Source of the DNA: Candidatus Aenigmatarchaeota archaeon
Lineage (GTDB): Archaea > Aenigmatarchaeota > Aenigmatarchaeia > QMZP01
Assembly: GCA_017609145.1 (NCBI GenBank)
Contig: JAFCEM010000048.1
Coordinates: forward strand, 1 to 5,575
Length of the DNA: 5,575 bases
Direction of reading: 5' to 3'
Below are positions 1-3,923 of the stretch, piece by piece (the first letter of the stretch is position 1; each line of letters opens with the position of its first letter). Both the position numbers and the translations under genes were made by a program. Under the pieces are notes generated by a model that was not told the origin of the DNA, did no database searches, and was given only the letters and a program-made list of their open reading frames with translations.

Positions 1-49
1 CGGTTCTTAGGGGGGAAAGGGGTGGCAACACCCCTGACCTACCCGGTCC
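1..49 (+). mobile_element. 3' end of a group II intron (end of domain V and domain VI)
   Basis: The window opens with CGGTTCTT, the usual 3' strand of group II intron domain V, followed directly by a domain VI hairpin. A run of six G (10-15) pairs with CC-T-A-CCC (38-44), leaving A41 as the bulged branch-point adenosine. Inside it, AGGGGTG (18-24) pairs perfectly with CACCCCT (29-35) around a GCAA tetraloop. The 3' splice junction should lie about 7-8 bases after A41; I cannot place it exactly because the expected AY terminus is not clear here. Domains I-IV and any reverse transcriptase lie off the left edge. The hairpin alone could be mistaken for a terminator, but no T run follows and the domain V match speaks for an intron. 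No attC is visible immediately downstream, so insertion of an attC-targeting group IIC intron is not shown. Confidence 0.65.
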
Positions 50-96
50 TGAAAATATAATAAAAAACAGTATATTAAGCGATCTTGTCAAAAGAC

Positions 97-124
97 TTGA
101 AAAATCTTTTTGTCGCCATATAAT
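97..124 (+). promoter_or_regulatory. Sigma70-type promoter for vapC
   Basis: TTGAAA (97-102) and a consensus TATAAT (119-124) are separated by 16 bases, in an AT-rich stretch. Transcription would start near base 131, leaving a leader of about 30 bases before the vapC start at 162. A perfect 10-bp palindrome, ATTGTACAAT (126-135), sits across the predicted start point. A second possible -35, TTGTCA at 85-90, is too far upstream. Confidence 0.5.
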
Positions 125-125
125 T

Positions 126-135
126 ATTGTACAAT
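126..135. promoter_or_regulatory. Possible operator palindrome at the vapC transcription start
   Basis: ATTGTACAAT is a perfect 10-bp palindrome immediately after the -10 box. TA operons of this kind are normally autorepressed by the antitoxin or the TA complex binding palindromes at the promoter, so this is a candidate operator. A short AT-rich palindrome can also occur by chance. Confidence 0.25.
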
Positions 136-161
136 TGAACAAAGAATCTAGGAGTGGAATA

Positions 162-557
162 TTGAAAATAGTTATTGATACATCAGTTATTATGGCAGTA
201 ATAGCTAATGAACCAGAGAAAGAAGAGATAATAAAAGTAACGGAGGGAGCGAATTTATTGGCACCAAGTTCTGTGTATTGGGAAGTAGGCAATGCTTTTT
301 CTGCAATGTTTCGTAGAGGAAGGACAGATTTTAAAAAAGTAAAACAGGCCCTGACCATATTTAAAAAAATTCCAATAAGATTTATTGATGTCGAACTAGA
401 GCACTCTCTAAAAATCGCTAAGGAAACAAATAGTTACTGTTATGATGCTTATTTATTACGGTGTTCTCAAAAATATCATGCACCACTTATAACCCTGGAC
501 AAAAAATTATTAAGCATAGCAAAAGCACTATCGCTTGAAATAGTCGAGGTAAAATAA
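162..557 (+). CDS. vapC: VapC-like PIN-domain ribonuclease toxin
   Basis: This 131-residue protein has the length and motifs of type II TA toxins of the VapC family, Mg2+-dependent PIN ribonucleases that cut RNA (tRNA or rRNA in studied members). All four acidic residues expected for the active site are visible: D6 in the opening KIVIDTS strand, E41 in YWEVGNAF, D95 in YCYDAYLL and D113 in LITLDKKL. I chose the TTG at 162 rather than the upstream TTG at 135 because AGGAG (150-154) sits 7 bases before it and the protein then begins MKIVIDTS, as in most VapC proteins. The gene is the first of a two-gene operon: the antitoxin begins 1 base after the stop. Toxin-first order is the reverse of classical vapBC. 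A consensus promoter lies about 40 bases upstream. All catalytic positions are intact, so it is probably active. The RNA target is unknown. Confidence 0.9.
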   Translation: MKIVIDTSVIMAVIANEPEKEEIIKVTEGANLLAPSSVYWEVGNAFSAMFRRGRTDFKKVKQALTIFKKIPIRFIDVELEHSLKIAKETNSYCYDAYLLRCSQKYHAPLITLDKKLLSIAKALSLEIVEVK

Positions 558-558
558 C

Positions 559-786
559 ATGGCTATAGTATATACTTATTCAGAAGCGCGACAAAAACTT
601 GCTAAAGTTCTGGAACAGGCCTCAACTGAAGGAGAGGTACTAGTACGAAGAAAAGATGGCCAGGTATTCGTTATAAGGCCTATTTTTGAAAAGAAATCGC
701 CCTTGGATGTTGCAGGGATTGATTTAGGTATTTCTACTCCAGAACTTATTGATATTATAAGAGAAAGCAGAGAAAAGAGAGGCTAA
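559..786 (+). CDS. Phd/YefM-family antitoxin, partner of VapC
   Basis: This 75-residue protein begins MAIVYTYSEARQKLAKVLEQ, the N-terminal pattern of Phd/YefM antitoxins (short strand, then the helix with ARxxLxxxL). The segment GEVLVRRKDGQVFVIRP (about 25-41) is the usual second and third strand of the DNA-binding dimer. The charged C-terminal part (about 46-75, ending in ELIDIIRESREKRG) would be the flexible toxin-neutralising tail. It should bind VapC and repress the operon promoter. The ATG follows the vapC stop by 1 base, so translation is probably coupled; GAGGT (546-550) lies 8 bases upstream inside vapC. Its stop codon TAA (784-786) is part of the R'' box of attC1, marking the end of the cassette. 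Pairing of a PIN toxin with a Phd-type antitoxin is well known. The family call is secure; the specific partner is inferred from position. Confidence 0.85.
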   Translation: MAIVYTYSEARQKLAKVLEQASTEGEVLVRRKDGQVFVIRPIFEKKSPLDVAGIDLGISTPELIDIIRESREKRG

Positions 787-864
787 CAAATCGCTCAAGC
801 TGACCGCCAACCCGCTGCGCCCTTTGGGCTTGGGGTTGCCGGCAGCTTAGCTCCGACGTTCGCG
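781..864 (+). other. Integron attC recombination site 1
   Basis: The site starts with GGCTAAC (R'', overlapping the antitoxin stop), then AAATCGCTCAAGC (L''), which closely resembles the 5' half of the aadA-type 59-base element. The 3' half reads CAGCTTAGCTCCGACGTTCGC (L' plus R'), with the invariant GTT at 858-860. The central part folds as a hairpin through CAACCC and GGGTTG. Spacing, orientation and the overlap with the stop codon are all as expected for a cassette end. R'' on the left places the integron platform, if it exists, off the left side. The bottom strand would be the recombinogenic one. Confidence 0.8.
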
Positions 865-1065
865 CCGCCTATAGATAAACCAAGGGCGCGGGCGATAAGT
901 CGTGCCGTGGTGTGAGGAACAATAAGATAATAAAAGGATGGCGGCGCGAATGGCTGAGCTGAGCCTCCGCTCAGGCGCCTTGTCCGCGCCTGCGGCGGAC
1001 TCCGGTCATCGCTTGCAGAAGGAAGGCAACCTCTGGCCGCCGTAATTCCGCTCAGCTCGGCCATT
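857..1065. repeat. Cassette-leader repeat, copy 1
   Basis: This is a 209-bp copy of a repeat that occurs three times in the window. It begins at the CGTTCGC R' box of attC1 and ends at CCATT, 14 bases before the ribosome binding site of the next gene. It differs from copy 2 at about ten positions by eye, mostly in the left half. Two inverted-repeat modules are visible: TTCGCGCCGCC near the left end pairs with GGCGGCGCGAA in the middle, and AATGGCTGAGCTGAG pairs, with one mismatch, with CTCAGCTCGGCCATT at the right end. It explains the gap from 787 to 1097. A minus-strand reading frame crosses it but is not kept in copy 3, so I do not call a gene. The common GATAAT of the left half could serve as a -10 box, but no convincing -35 is seen. 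Confidence 0.85.
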
Positions 1066-1097
1066 AATTGCAGAAAATAAAGAGGATATGGTCCTTT

Positions 1098-1325
1098 ATG
1101 AAGATCAGATTTTCTCGTCATGCGAAGAGAAGAGGAAAATTGTATGAGATTCCAGAGGAGACAGTCGAGCAAATTCTTGAAGAAAAAGAATTGATTCAAG
1201 GCAGTCAGGAGATTGTAGAAAATGTTCAAGGGTTCAAGTATCCATTGAAGATTGTTGTTTCCGTAGAAGGTGACATAGTAACTGTAATAACCAATTACCC
1301 TCTAAAGAAAGGGAGAAAGAAATGA
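1098..1325 (+). CDS. DUF4258-family protein, putative toxin
   Basis: This 75-residue protein has the hallmarks I associate with DUF4258: an N-terminal KIRFSRHAKRR (2-12), a helix with IPEETVEQIL (18-27), KYPLKIVV near residues 47-54, and a C-terminal VITNYPLKKGRKK. Members are small basic proteins, often encoded beside DUF2283, and are thought to be RelE/BrnT-like toxins; no reaction is established here. The frame is open back to a TTG at 1068, but the ATG at 1098 is preferred because family members begin with MKIRFSRHA and AGAGG lies at 1081-1085. The stop overlaps the next start as ATGA (1322-1325), so the pair is translationally coupled. The transcript must start inside the repeat or upstream of it, since only about 30 bases separate the repeat from the start codon. 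An out-of-frame ATG at 1088 was rejected. Confidence 0.75.
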   Translation: MKIRFSRHAKRRGKLYEIPEETVEQILEEKELIQGSQEIVENVQGFKYPLKIVVSVEGDIVTVITNYPLKKGRKK

Positions 1326-1549
1326 AAGTCTACTATGACGATGAAGTAGATGCCTTGTATCTACAGTTAGGTGATGACCCCCCAGAAGGGGTTATAGAAA
1401 TTGATGAGGGTGTCAATATAGATACAACTTCTGAGAATAAAATAGTAGGTATCGAAATTCTTGATGCTTCAAAAAGAATGGATTTAAAGACAATGCTATC
1501 TTATTCACTTGAATTTGAAAAAGAATTGATAACTCAAAAAACTGCTTAA
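1322..1549 (+). CDS. DUF2283-family protein, putative antitoxin
   Basis: This 75-residue acidic protein fits DUF2283: it starts MKVYYDDEVDALYLQLGD, has an EIDEGVNID segment (about 26-34), and continues with KIVGIEILDASKR (about 40-52), the usual IVGIEILDAS motif. The family consists of short proteins often paired with DUF4258 or other small basic proteins, and is regarded as a likely antitoxin; this is inferred from context. The ATG overlaps the DUF4258 stop by four bases (ATGA), the arrangement of a two-gene TA operon. The preceding AAAGGGAGAAAG supplies a Shine-Dalgarno sequence inside the upstream gene. The TAA stop (1547-1549) lies within the R'' box of attC2. The acidic partner of a lysine/arginine-rich protein makes neutralisation by direct binding plausible. 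Confidence 0.78.
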   Translation: MKVYYDDEVDALYLQLGDDPPEGVIEIDEGVNIDTTSENKIVGIEILDASKRMDLKTMLSYSLEFEKELITQKTA

Positions 1550-1601
1550 AAAGTCATTGCAGCGGACGGCATAAAGCCGCCGCTAAACTCTGTCGTTCGC
1601 G
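1544..1601 (+). other. Short attC recombination site 2
   Basis: GCTTAAA (R'', overlapping the DUF2283 stop) matches RYYYAAC except for the last C. A strong hairpin follows, GCGGACGGC-ATAAA-GCCGCCGC, then CTAAACTCTGTCGTTCGC as L' plus R', with GTT at 1595-1597. The site is short (about 58 bases) and its left core lost the C of AAC, so recombination efficiency could be reduced. The position at the end of a gene pair and the shared R' support the call. Confidence 0.65.
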
Positions 1602-1803
1602 CCGCCTATAGATAAACCCAAGGGGCCGGGCGATAAGTCGTACCGTGATGTGAGGAACAATGAGATAATAAAGGGACGGCGGCGCGAATGGCCGAGCTGA
1701 GCCTCCGCTCAGGCGCCTTGCCCGCGCCTGCGGCGGACTCCGGTCATCGCTTGCAGAAGGAAGGCAACCTCTGGCCGCCGTAATTCCGCTCAGCTCGGCC
1801 ATT
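1594..1803. repeat. Cassette-leader repeat, copy 2
   Basis: This 210-bp copy again begins at the CGTTCGC R' box of its attC. The left module is bounded by TTCGCGCCGCC (1596-1606) and its exact inverse GGCGGCGCGAA (1678-1688). The right module is bounded by GCGAATGGCCGAGCTGAG (1684-1701) and its exact inverse at 1789-1806, an 18-bp perfect pair that runs 3 bp past the shared repeat. The two modules overlap at GCGAA. It contains an 82-codon minus-strand frame (1554-1802) that is best read as incidental. About 80 bp of unique sequence separates it from the DUF4160 start, so this stretch holds no gene. Confidence 0.85.
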
Positions 1804-1811
1804 CGCTGTGC

Positions 1812-1842
1812 TTGACTTGCTGGGCGATGGATTGTTTATGCT
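1812..1842 (+). promoter_or_regulatory. Weak promoter candidate before DUF4160
   Basis: TTGACT (1812-1817) is a near-consensus -35 box. The best -10 candidates are TTTATG (1835-1840, 17-base spacer) or TATGCT (1837-1842, 19-base spacer), both imperfect. It lies in the unique leader between repeat copy 2 and the DUF4160 gene, as a cassette-borne promoter would. Confidence 0.28.
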
Positions 1843-1883
1843 TAGCGGGGAAATTTAGATAATTGGAAAGGACACAATACAGG

Positions 1884-2144
1884 ATGCCCGAAATAAGCCG
1901 ATTCTTCGGCATTGTGATTGCTATGTATTACAAAGACCATTTTCCACCGCACTTCCACGCTAAATATGGTGGGAAAAGAGCTGCCTTCTCTATTGAAGAA
2001 CTAAAGATGATAGAAGGAGAGTTACCTAGGCGAGCAACTTCCTTGGTGCTCGAATGGGCATTCCAGCATAGAGATGAATTAATGGCCAATTGGGAGAGAG
2101 CCCGACGCAACGAGCCCTTGGATGAAATCGAACCTCTCGATTAG
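1884..2144 (+). CDS. DUF4160-family protein, putative TA component
   Basis: This 86-residue protein matches the DUF4160 pattern: MPEISRFFGIVIAMYYKDH at the start, then the characteristic PPHFHAKYGG (about 22-31), followed by FSIEELKMIEGELPRRA and a helix ending in WAFQHRDELMANWERAR. The histidine pair in PHFHA is the most conserved part of the family; its chemistry is not established. DUF4160 genes are commonly followed by DUF2442 genes, and the pair is considered a putative TA module. I chose the ATG at 1884 because it gives the family's MPxISRF start; GGAAAGGA (1865-1872) upstream provides a ribosome binding site, though at 11 bases. The frame stays open back to a TTG at 1863. The stop is 10 bases before the DUF2442 start, so the two form an operon. 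Confidence 0.8.
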   Translation: MPEISRFFGIVIAMYYKDHFPPHFHAKYGGKRAAFSIEELKMIEGELPRRATSLVLEWAFQHRDELMANWERARRNEPLDEIEPLD

Positions 2145-2154
2145 GAGAATAATT

Positions 2155-2424
2155 ATGCGATGGATAGTCGAGGCAACATATATTGGGGGATATAAGCTAA
2201 AGATCCGGTTTGACAATGGCGAGACCAAAGTAGTTGATTTGAAGCCACATATTTACGGCCCTATCTTTGAGCCATTGAAGCAGATAGATTTTTTCAAATC
2301 ATTCCGCGTGGACAAGGATATAGATACAGTCGTGTGGCCAAACAACGCTGATTTTTCACCCGATTTTCTTTATGAAATAGGCCGAAACGTGAGCGAACAA
2401 GACGCTTCAACCGATGCGGTTTAG
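2155..2424 (+). CDS. DUF2442-family protein, putative TA partner
   Basis: This 89-residue protein has the DUF2442 layout: an N-terminal segment ending in YKLKIRFDNGETKVVDL (about 14-30), then YGPIFEPLKQIDFFKSFRVD (about 34-53), and the conserved WPNNADFSPDFLYE (about 61-74), where W-x-N-x-x-D-x-x-P is typical. DUF2442 includes proteins that pair with DUF4160, and some members bind DNA; here the regulator or antitoxin role is inferred from the pairing. The ATG at 2155 is supported by TTAGGAGAAT, with AGGAGA at 2143-2148, 6 bases upstream. The frame is open to 2122, but that start lacks a ribosome binding site and would overlap DUF4160. The last ten codons and the stop lie inside attC3, so the tail after GRNV is encoded by the recombination site. 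Confidence 0.8.
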   Translation: MRWIVEATYIGGYKLKIRFDNGETKVVDLKPHIYGPIFEPLKQIDFFKSFRVDKDIDTVVWPNNADFSPDFLYEIGRNVSEQDASTDAV

Positions 2425-2439
2425 CCGCGGGGCTGAGCT
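2393..2439 (+). other. Very short attC recombination site 3, inside the DUF2442 3' end
   Basis: GCGAAC (2393-2398) and GTTCGC (2434-2439) are exact inverse complements and form the R''/R' boxes with the invariant AAC and GTT. Inside them, GCTTCA (L'') pairs with TGAGC (L') leaving one unpaired T, the extrahelical base expected of attC. The centre is GCGG-TTTAG-CCGC. At 47 bases it is shorter than most attC sites, and it overlaps the coding sequence up to and past the stop. Confidence 0.65.
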
Positions 2440-2669
2440 TTTCGTTCGCGCCGCCTATAGATAAACCCAAGGGCGCGGGCGATAAGTCGTACCGTGATGT
2501 GAGGAACAATGAGATAATAAGGGGACGGCGGCGCGAATGGCCGAGCTGAGCCTCCGCTCAGGCGCCTTGCCCGCGCCTTGCGGCGCGAATCCGCCTGAAG
2601 GGGACTCCGACCATAGCTTACAGCAGGAGGCAACCTCCGGCCGTCGTAATTCCGCTCAACTCGGTCATT
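2433..2669. repeat. Cassette-leader repeat, copy 3, with an internal insertion
   Basis: This 237-bp copy starts at the attC3 R' box and ends at TCATT just before the next ribosome binding site. The left half is nearly identical to copy 2. The right half is longer because of about 25 extra bases near 2578-2603, which include a second GGCGCGAAT, and it is more diverged than copies 1 and 2 beyond that point. The right inverted repeat is imperfect (CTCAACTCGGTCATT). The extra bases shift the minus-strand frame seen in the other copies, arguing against a conserved protein. This stretch accounts for the gap 2425-2697. Confidence 0.82.
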
Positions 2670-2697
2670 AACCTAGGAGAGAAAAGGAGAATAGGCC

Positions 2698-2931
2698 ATG
2701 CCAAATGTTGAAGAAATATTCTCCTCCATTGAATCCCTTTCAAAGGAAGAATTCGCCCGGTTGAGGGGATGGTTTTATGAGCGGGATTGGGAAAGGTGGG
2801 ACAGAGAGATTGAACAGGACTCAAAATCGGGAAAGTTAGATTTTCTCGTCAAAGAAGCTCTTGCTGAAAAAGCGGATGGGAAATTGTCTGGAAGCTATTT
2901 GACAGCCTTCCAGGACCCATACAGAAGATAG
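2698..2931 (+). CDS. Antitoxin of a RelE/ParE-like module, C-terminus altered
   Basis: The 77-residue product begins MPNVEEIFSSIESLSKEEFA and continues with RLRGWFYERDWERWDREIE and DSKSGKLDFLVKEALAEK. This is the pattern of small helical antitoxins encoded just before RelE/ParE-like toxins, whose mid-region W-E-x-W-D-x-x-I-E and SGKLDFL are characteristic. Such proteins usually end within a few residues of the GKL at 61-63. Here residues 64-77 read the beginning of the toxin gene in the wrong frame, so the normal stop and the toxin start are missing. AAAAGGAGA (2682-2690) lies 7 bases before the ATG, a strong ribosome binding site. The gene sits about 30 bases after repeat copy 3. The conserved body is intact, so neutralising activity may survive; loss of the true C-terminus could affect stability or toxin binding. 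Confidence 0.75.
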   Translation: MPNVEEIFSSIESLSKEEFARLRGWFYERDWERWDREIEQDSKSGKLDFLVKEALAEKADGKLSGSYLTAFQDPYRR

Positions 2932-3125
2932 CAAAGAAGAATTTTGATCTGCTCAAAATAGATCCCTTGCATCCCTCTTTGCATTTCAAGAAGGTTGGAA
3001 ACTTTTGGTCAGTTCGAGTGGGGATTAACCATAGAGCTCTTGCAGTCAAAGACGGTCAAGATTTTATTTAGGTATGGATTGGTTCTCACGCTGAATATGA
3101 GCGAATGATTAAAGAGATGGGTTAA
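2883..3125 (+). pseudogene. Broken RelE/ParE-like toxin
   Basis: In the frame that starts with ATT at 2883 the sequence reads VWKLFDSLPGPIQKIAKKNF, then DLLKIDPLHPSLHFKKVGNF, WSVRVGINHRALAVKDGQDF, I, a TAG stop at 3069-3071, and VWIGSHAEYERMIKEMG before TAA at 3123-3125. This is the familiar small toxin with HPSLHFKKVG, W-S-V-R-x-G-x-N-x-R-A and a terminal IGSHAEY motif, normally about 80-90 residues. Two lesions are visible. The start codon and roughly the first ten residues are gone, with the preceding antitoxin running into it. The TAG replaces the tryptophan usually found in this W-x-W-I-G segment, consistent with a TGG to TAG change. No in-frame ATG, GTG or TTG precedes the conserved region. 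It should not make a working toxin. The TAA overlaps the R'' box of attC4. Confidence 0.8.
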
Positions 3126-3203
3126 CAAACTGCCGCAGTGGACTCGCAATCCGCCGGCGCCTTCGGCTTGGCGGTTGCTTGCCACTGAGCTCAATCGTTC
3201 AGC
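3120..3203 (+). other. Integron attC recombination site 4
   Basis: GGTTAAC (R'') overlaps the toxin remnant's stop. AACTGCCGCAGTGG (L'' side) faces CCACTGAGCTCAATCGTT (L' side), and R' is GTTCAGC (3197-3203). The centre forms a hairpin through GCAATCCGCC and GGCGGTTGC, with one T extrahelical. This is the most canonical site in the window with attC1. Unlike attC1-3 it is not followed by the 210-bp repeat. Confidence 0.8.
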
Positions 3204-3241
3204 GGTAAGAAGGTAATGCGTGGATATAGGTTAAAAAGTGG

Positions 3242-3247
3242 TACAAT
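3242..3247 (+). promoter_or_regulatory. Possible -10 box before the PIN remnant
   Basis: TACAAT lies 9 bases before the ATG at 3257, with no good -35 box at 16-18 bases. If used, transcription would begin almost at the start codon and give a nearly leaderless message. That would agree with the lack of a clear ribosome binding site before 3257. Confidence 0.22.
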
Positions 3248-3256
3248 GGGTACAGA

Positions 3257-3727
3257 ATGGAATCTGTATACATAGAAACAACAATCATTAGTTATCTGGT
3301 CTCCCGTCCCAGCCGCGATATTCTGGTAGCAGCCCACCAGCAGACAACGTTTGAGTGGTGGGCTACTCGACGGCATGAATTTGAATGCTACATTTCCCAG
3401 GTTGTAATCGATGAAATTGCGGCTGGAGATACTGAGGCTGTAGAAAGAAGATTAAAGGAGCTTCAAATTCTTCAGGTATTGGAAGTTGACAAGGAAGCTG
3501 AGGGATTAACGCAAGCAATAATTCAATGTGGCGCCATTCCCTAAAGAGCGATTCGCGATGCAGCTCATATAGCCGTAGCGACGGTGAATGGTATCGATTA
3601 TCTTCTGACCTGGAACTGCAGACATTTAGCCAATGCACAAATTATTAGGAAAGTATCGTTAGTTTGCAACGCCCAAGGATATAATATGCATGTGATCTGC
3701 ACTCCAGAAGAATTAATGGGGGTATGA
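3257..3727 (+). pseudogene. PIN-domain toxin interrupted by an in-frame stop
   Basis: The frame starts MESVYIETTIISYLVSRPSR and continues with LVAAHQQTTFEWWATRRHEF and CYISQVVIDEIAAGD, a recognisable PIN subfamily of about 155 residues that begins with YIETTI and ends with ICTPEELMG. A TAA at 3542-3544 stops it after GAIP at residue 95. The same frame then continues without another stop through RDAAHIAVATVNG, IDYLLTWNCRHLANA and VICTPEELMGV to TGA at 3725-3727. The family usually has a charged residue where the TAA lies, so GAA or AAA to TAA is the simplest explanation. The truncated product keeps E7 and D52/E53 but loses D101 and the TWNC strand, so it should lack an active centre. No frameshift is needed. 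A sequencing error at one base is the main alternative. The antitoxin follows 4 bases after the original stop. Confidence 0.82.
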
Positions 3728-3731
3728 GACA

Positions 3732-3923
3732 ATGTATGAAGACCCAATAGTGGAAGAAGTTAGAAAGACGCGAGAGCGATTAGCGCAAGAACATAATTTC
3801 GACATTACGGCGATTTTTGAAGATCTTCGTAGGCGTCAAGCAGCCCTTGGAAAGAGACTTGTACGACGTGAAAGGAAAAAAATTGCTGGCCAGGATTCCC
3901 CTCCGCTTCTTCCTGGCAGGTGA
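3732..3923 (+). CDS. Small antitoxin-like protein paired with the PIN remnant
   Basis: This 63-residue protein begins MYEDPIVEEVRKTRERLAQE and continues HNFDITAIFEDLRRRQAALG. It matches short proteins (D-P-I-V-E-E-V-R start, then F-x-x-D-x-x-A-I-x-x-D-L-R) that I recognise as common partners encoded directly after PIN toxins of the YIETTI type. It is therefore a probable antitoxin, though without a well-characterised fold. The ATG is 4 bases after the PIN frame's stop; the GGGGG run at 3718-3722 lies 9 bases upstream as a possible ribosome binding site. The first 50 residues look intact. The last residues, about from KKIAGQ to the end, are encoded by attC5 and probably are not part of the conserved protein. 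With its toxin interrupted it would be an orphan antitoxin, free to neutralise a related toxin elsewhere or simply decaying. Confidence 0.7.
   Translation: MYEDPIVEEVRKTRERLAQEHNFDITAIFEDLRRRQAALGKRLVRRERKKIAGQDSPPLLPGR

Noticed and set aside
18..35. AGGGGTG-GCAA-CACCCCT as a rho-independent terminator
   Set aside because: No T run follows, and the flanking domain V end plus the bulged A identify it as intron domain VI.
85..113. AAAAGA...TCTTTT inverted repeat as a terminator before vapC
   Set aside because: The stem is six AT-rich pairs and it overlaps the -35 region of a good promoter, so it is more likely chance or part of an operator.
795..1229. Minus-strand reading frame across repeat copy 1, similar to frames across copies 2 (1554-1802) and 3 (2421-2633)
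   Set aside because: The products share an arginine/proline/serine-rich sequence only because the DNA is repeated. Copy 3 breaks the frame by its insertion, no ribosome binding site stands before the ATG, and copy 1 runs through the DUF4258 gene. I treat it as incidental.
1928..2110. Minus-strand frame opposite DUF4160
   Set aside because: It is a shadow of a recognised family on the + strand and has no motif of its own.
857..2669. CRISPR array or tandem repeat
   Set aside because: The three copies are over 200 bp and separated by genes of about 450-800 bp, without short regular spacers.
3542..3544. Recoding (selenocysteine or programmed frameshift) at the PIN stop
   Set aside because: The codon is TAA, not TGA or TAG, the frame is the same on both sides, and I see no slippery sequence. 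A nonsense mutation or sequencing error is simpler.
3363..3638. Minus-strand frame opposite the PIN remnant
   Set aside because: The + strand has clear PIN family motifs on both sides of the stop; the minus frame has none.
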